64,000 nucleotides of DNA, from positions 1-64,000 of the forward strand of contig JAPLHB010000130.1 in the NCBI GenBank assembly GCA_026389845.1, written 5' to 3'. Positions 60,906-64,000 of this stretch are shown piece by piece. How positions within the stretch are numbered: position 1 is the stretch's first letter; each line of letters starts with the position of its first letter. Under the pieces are notes generated by a model. The model saw only the letters and a list, made by a program, of their open reading frames with translations, had not been told where the DNA came from and ran no database searches. The position numbers and the translations under genes are program-made. The stretch comes from Chloroflexota bacterium. GTDB taxonomy: Bacteria; Chloroflexota; Anaerolineae; CG2-30-64-16.

Positions 60906-61850
60906 ATGGCCCGCTTATTGCCGACTCAAACAGCTTACATTTTCCCAGGCCAGGGTTCCCAGAGCGTCGGCATGGGGCAAGCGTTGGCGCAAGCCTACGA
61001 CGTGGCCCGCGCCACCTTTGCCGAAGCCGACGCCATCCTGGGTTCCTCCCTTTCGGCGCTTTGTTTCGGCGGCCCGGCCGAGACCCTGACCGAGACCCAG
61101 AATGCCCAGCCGGCCATTCTGACGACCAGCATCGCGGCCTGGCGCAGCCTGACCGCGGCTCGGCCTGAGCTGCCGCTGCCCTGTTGCATGGCCGGTCATA
61201 GCCTGGGCGAGTATAGCGCGCTGGTCGTCGCAGGCGCGCTCAACTTCGCCGACGCGGTGCGGTTGACACGCGCCCGCGGCGAGTTGATGGCCGCGGCCGG
61301 GCGCGCGCGACCGGGCAGCATGGCCGCCATCCTGAAGCTGGCCGATGAGCAGGTAGCCGCGCTGTGCGCCCAAGCCGCCGCCGAGTCGGGCGACGTGGTG
61401 CAGGTCGCCAATTACAACTCGCCGGGCCAGGTGGTCATCTCGGGCAGCCCGGCGGGCGTGAATGCGGCCGTGGCGCTGGTCAAGGCCGCCGGCGGCCGAG
61501 TCATGCCGTTGGCTGTCAGCGTGGCCGCGCACTCGGCCCTGATGGCCGCCGCAGCCGAGGACTTCGCCGCCCGCGTCGCCGCCACCCCGTTCGTCGCGCC
61601 GACCGTCCCGGTCATCGGCAACGTACAGGCCAAGCCGCTGACCACCGCCGACCAAATCCGGGTCGAGTTGGTGGCGCAGCTCACCTCGCCGGTGCGCTGG
61701 ACAGCTTCGGTGGCAGCCATGACCGCCGCAGGCGCGACGCGCTTCGTGGAGATCGGACCTGGCAACGTCCTGACCGGGCTGGTGAAGCGGATTGACGCAG
61801 GTGTGGAGGCTGTTAGCGTGGGCACGCCGGAGGACATCGCAAAAGCGTAA
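60906..61850 (+). CDS. fabD: Malonyl-CoA:ACP transacylase
   Basis: 314 residues. Moves malonyl from CoA to acyl carrier protein to start fatty acid elongation. AYIFPGQGSQSVGMG at the N terminus, catalytic Ser in AGHSLGEYSALV, Arg-region LTRARGELMAAA and His in VAAHSALM. The ATG at 60906 follows a repeat element and has only GGTGA as a weak ribosome site. fabG follows after 112 bp. Confidence 0.95.
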   Translation: MARLLPTQTAYIFPGQGSQSVGMGQALAQAYDVARATFAEADAILGSSLSALCFGGPAETLTETQNAQPAILTTSIAAWRSLTAARPELPLPCCMAGHSLGEYSALVVAGALNFADAVRLTRARGELMAAAGRARPGSMAAILKLADEQVAALCAQAAAESGDVVQVANYNSPGQVVISGSPAGVNAAVALVKAAGGRVMPLAVSVAAHSALMAAAAEDFAARVAATPFVAPTVPVIGNVQAKPLTTADQIRVELVAQLTSPVRWTASVAAMTAAGATRFVEIGPGNVLTGLVKRIDAGVEAVSVGTPEDIAKA

Positions 61851-61962
61851 AACGCAAAACGAAAGGCGTGTGCCACGAGAAGCCTTTTCGTTTTTCATAT
61901 TTGCGTTTTTCAGCGTCCATTCTCGCCGAGCCCCACCATCCTAAGCAGCGAGGAAACCAGTC

Positions 61963-62706
61963 ATGCTACAAGGTAAAATCGCCCTCGTCACCGGCGGCTC
62001 GCGCGGAATCGGCGCGGCGATCGCGGCGGAGTTGGCCGGCCAGGGGGCGACGGTCGTCGTCAACCACCGGGAGAGCGCAGGCCAGGCCGAAGCTGTCGTC
62101 GCGCAGATCATCGCGGCCGGCGGGCAGGCGCTCACCCTCCAGGCCGACGTCAGCAAGTTGGACGATGCCCAACGGCTGGTCAAGGAGACGCTCGACCGCT
62201 TCGGCCGGCTGGACATCCTGGTGAACAACGCCGGCACGACACGCGACACCTTGCTGCTGATGATGAGCGAAGAGGCGTGGGACGTGGTGATCGGGACCAA
62301 TCTGAAGAGCGCCTACAATTGCAGCAAGGCCGCCCTGCGGCCCATGTTCAAGCAGCGCTTCGGGCGGATCATCAACATCACCTCGGTCTCCGGGCTGGCC
62401 GGCCAGGCGGGGCAGACCAACTACTCGGCCTCGAAGGCGGGACTGATCGGGTTCACCAAGTCGCTGGCAAAAGAGGCCGGTCCGCGCGGGATCACCGTCA
62501 ACGCGGTGGCGCCCGGTTTCGTGCCCACGGCTCTCACCGATGTGTTGACCGAAGAACAGAAGAAGCTGGCGATTGCCGCCACGCCGTTAGGCCGTTTCGC
62601 CAAACCGGAGGAGATCGCCTACGCCGTGGCATTCCTGGCAAGCGACCGGGCGGCGTTCATCACCGGGCAGGTGCTCAGTGTAGATGGTGGGTTGGTGATG
62701 CAGTAG
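61963..62706 (+). CDS. fabG: 3-oxoacyl-[ACP] reductase
   Basis: 247 residues. NADPH-dependent reduction of 3-oxoacyl-ACP. Cofactor loop VTGGSRGIGAAIA, NNAG in LVNNAGTTRDTLL, catalytic Ser in NITSVSGLAG and Tyr-x-x-x-Lys in YSASKAGLIGF. GCGAGGAAACC lies upstream of the ATG. The 112-bp gap after fabD contains AAAACGC-type short repeats in both orientations. Confidence 0.96.
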   Translation: MLQGKIALVTGGSRGIGAAIAAELAGQGATVVVNHRESAGQAEAVVAQIIAAGGQALTLQADVSKLDDAQRLVKETLDRFGRLDILVNNAGTTRDTLLLMMSEEAWDVVIGTNLKSAYNCSKAALRPMFKQRFGRIINITSVSGLAGQAGQTNYSASKAGLIGFTKSLAKEAGPRGITVNAVAPGFVPTALTDVLTEEQKKLAIAATPLGRFAKPEEIAYAVAFLASDRAAFITGQVLSVDGGLVMQ

Positions 62707-62715
62707 GGGGTACAC

Positions 62716-63072
62716 ATGGAGCAAGTCCTGGGCAAAGTCACCATTGCGCCGACGGTGCTGACCACCATCGTGCGCCTGACCGCGCTGGAGCAGCGCGGAG
62801 TGCGCCGGCTGATGCCCTTCCCGCCGAACGTGCGCGGGTTGCTGGCGGGAGGCGCGACCGAAGATGGCATCTTCGTCGAGCTGACCGACGCCGGTGTGCA
62901 GGTGGAGCTTCACGTGGCCGCCGAAGCCGATGTCAACATGCTCAAGCTCGGCGAGACATTACAGGCCGATATCACTCGCGCCATCGAGGAGATGGTCGGC
63001 CTGCCGGTCGCATCCGTGGACATCCACATTGATGACGTAGGCATCGCGCCGCAGAAGGCCGCGGCGGCATAG
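62716..63072 (+). CDS. Asp23/Gls24-family protein (copy 2)
   Basis: 118 residues. KVTIAPTVLTTIVRLTALEQ, VELHVAAEADVNMLKLGETL and VASVDIHIDDVGIAP follow the Asp23 pattern but diverge clearly from copy 1 at 52737. It follows fabG by 9 bp, so it is cotranscribed with the fatty acid genes. Its position before nusB is commonly seen for Asp23 genes. Confidence 0.88.
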   Translation: MEQVLGKVTIAPTVLTTIVRLTALEQRGVRRLMPFPPNVRGLLAGGATEDGIFVELTDAGVQVELHVAAEADVNMLKLGETLQADITRAIEEMVGLPVASVDIHIDDVGIAPQKAAAA

Positions 63073-63107
63073 TGCGTGTTGCGTATTGCGTGGTTCGTGT
63101 TTGCGGC

Positions 63108-63289
63108 CACGTAACACGTAACACGCAGCACGTAACACGTAACACGCAGCACGTATCACGTAACACGCAGCACGTAACACGTAACACGCAGCACGTATCA
63201 CGTAACACGCAGCACGTAACACGTAACACGCAGCACGTATCACGTAACACGCAGCACGTATCACGCAGCACGTATCACGAAACACGCTC
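63108..63289 (+). repeat. 26 tandem CACGNNN heptamers upstream of nusB
   Basis: Exactly 26 consecutive heptamers, each starting CACG, fill 63108-63289. Types CACGTAA, CACGCAG and CACGTAT form 21-base triplets, and the triplets alternate to give an approximate 42-base period. The ATG of nusB begins at the next base. Inverted degenerate copies lie just upstream (63073-63104). Confidence 0.95.
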
Positions 63290-63742
63290 ATGCACATTCG
63301 TCGGCAGGCGCGCACTAGCGCCCTTCAAGCTCTCTACGAACTGGATACCACCAACCACGCGGCCAACGAGGTCATCGCCTACCGGCTGGCAGATACCCCC
63401 TTGCCCCCCGATGGCGAGGCATTCCTCCGCCAACTCGTCAGCGGCGTGCGAAGCCACCAGAGCCAGCTCGACGCCCTCATTCAGAAGTACGCGCCGGCCT
63501 GGCCCGTCGCCCAGATCGCCGTCGTTGACCGCAATATCCTGCGCATGGCCATCCTCGAGCTGACCGGCACGACCGACACTCCGCCCAAGGTCGCGATCAA
63601 CGAGGCGGTAGACCTGGCGAAGATTTTCGGCAGCGACAACAGCTCGCGTTTCGTCAACGGCGTCCTCGGCACGGCGCTCGGCAGTCACGAGCGCATCACG
63701 CTGCCGCTCACCGAAGCGATCGCTGAGACGCAAAAGGACTGA
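63290..63742 (+). CDS. nusB: Transcription antitermination factor NusB
   Basis: 150 residues, normal for NusB. RRQARTSALQALYELDTTNH at the start, the core RNILRMAILEL and KVAINEAVDLAKIFGSDNSS near the end. It binds boxA RNA with S10 in rRNA antitermination. The ATG abuts the heptamer array, so no ordinary ribosome site exists; translation must rely on the repeats or on coupling. Confidence 0.95.
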   Translation: MHIRRQARTSALQALYELDTTNHAANEVIAYRLADTPLPPDGEAFLRQLVSGVRSHQSQLDALIQKYAPAWPVAQIAVVDRNILRMAILELTGTTDTPPKVAINEAVDLAKIFGSDNSSRFVNGVLGTALGSHERITLPLTEAIAETQKD

Positions 63743-63744
63743 CC

Positions 63745-64000
63745 GTGGAAATCTTCGGCATCGGCCCCATGGAATTGCTCCTGATCCTGATTATCGCCCT
63801 GATGGTCTTCGGCCCCGACAAGCTGCCCGAGATCGGCGCCAAGTTGGGGCGGTCGTTGCGCGAGATGCGCCAGGCCACGCGCCAGTTCTCCCAGGAGATC
63901 GAGCAGACCCGTCAGGCCATCGAAGCGCCCATCCAGGAAGCCCGCGAGGCGGGGGGAGAACTGACCAAGCCTTTTCAGGAAGCGCAAGCGGCGGTCGCCA
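63745..64000 (+). CDS. Sec-independent translocase subunit TatA/B, cut by the window edge
   Basis: 85 codons visible from GTG at 63745. N-terminal helix EIFGIGPMELLLILIIALMV, the hinge FGPDKLPEIG and an amphipathic helix KLGRSLREMRQATRQF, then a charged tail. It exports folded twin-arginine proteins, such as the solute-binding protein at 18474. TatA versus TatB cannot be decided from this part; Glu at position 2 and GP before the helix lean to either. Two bases after the nusB stop. Confidence 0.9.
   Translation, partial: MEIFGIGPMELLLILIIALMVFGPDKLPEIGAKLGRSLREMRQATRQFSQEIEQTRQAIEAPIQEAREAGGELTKPFQEAQAAVA

Noticed and set aside
63108-63289. Heptamer array as a possible CRISPR or iteron origin
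   Set aside because: Unit length is 7 with no spacers, no replication initiator gene is near, and the same units occur at other gene ends.

Overview
The window looks like a chromosome segment from a GC-rich Chloroflexota bacterium of the Anaerolineae/Caldilineae kind, probably assembled from a metagenome. The main reason is the conserved housekeeping run at 51.7-64.0 kb: rpe, rpmB, an Asp23 gene, fakA, degV, recG, coaD, a coiled-coil gene, DUF177, rpmF, fabD, fabG, a second Asp23 gene, nusB and tatA. Multi-PAS histidine kinases, a magnesium-chelatase-type AAA/VWA pair and many short tandem repeats fit as well. The phylum is inferred from gene content and was not checked by a search.

Layout. 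0-4.9 kb: a split receiver domain, a MASE1/PAS hybrid kinase whose receiver breaks off at a sequence duplicated at base 1, a single-domain response regulator and an ECF sigma factor. 5.0-7.9 kb: HD-domain protein, flavodoxin-like protein, TIGR01777 epimerase, ParB-fold protein and a small membrane protein. 8.0-13.9 kb: a five-gene minus-strand block (serine hydrolase, ICMT-like methyltransferase, alpha/beta hydrolase, class III aminotransferase, E2-like acyltransferase) bracketed by two diverged direct repeats. 13.8-19.9 kb: a solute-binding protein, sensor kinase and LuxR-type regulator, split by a repeat-flanked four-helix-bundle pseudogene. 20.1-26.8 kb: RNA ligase, two SIS/ROK sugar gene pairs, an MFS transporter and a lone ABC permease. 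26.9-29.4 kb: three toxin-antitoxin-like pairs, two of them with a damaged gene. 29.9-38.9 kb: a defence operon of Eco57I-like methyltransferase, RloA-type ATPase, RloB and a PLD-nuclease/helicase. 38.9-43.0 kb: EamA transporter, VWA and AAA subunits, nucleotidyltransferase pair. 43.2-49.6 kb: a four-gene phosphorelay cluster. 49.7-51.5 kb: rlmN and a sulfotransferase-like gene. The rest is the housekeeping run.

Two themes stand out. First, the four-gene defence operon separates the MTase/recognition and nuclease/helicase functions that single-chain type ISP restriction enzymes carry together, and an ATPase/RloB cassette with its own near-consensus promoter sits between the two halves. This is the best candidate for an undescribed system. 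Second, the segment is full of small repeats: heptamer arrays, two MITE-like families and palindromes. They lie between genes and also inside coding sequences in frame (rlmN, the defence helicase, probably the methyltransferase and the EamA transporter), and they supply start or stop regions for several genes.
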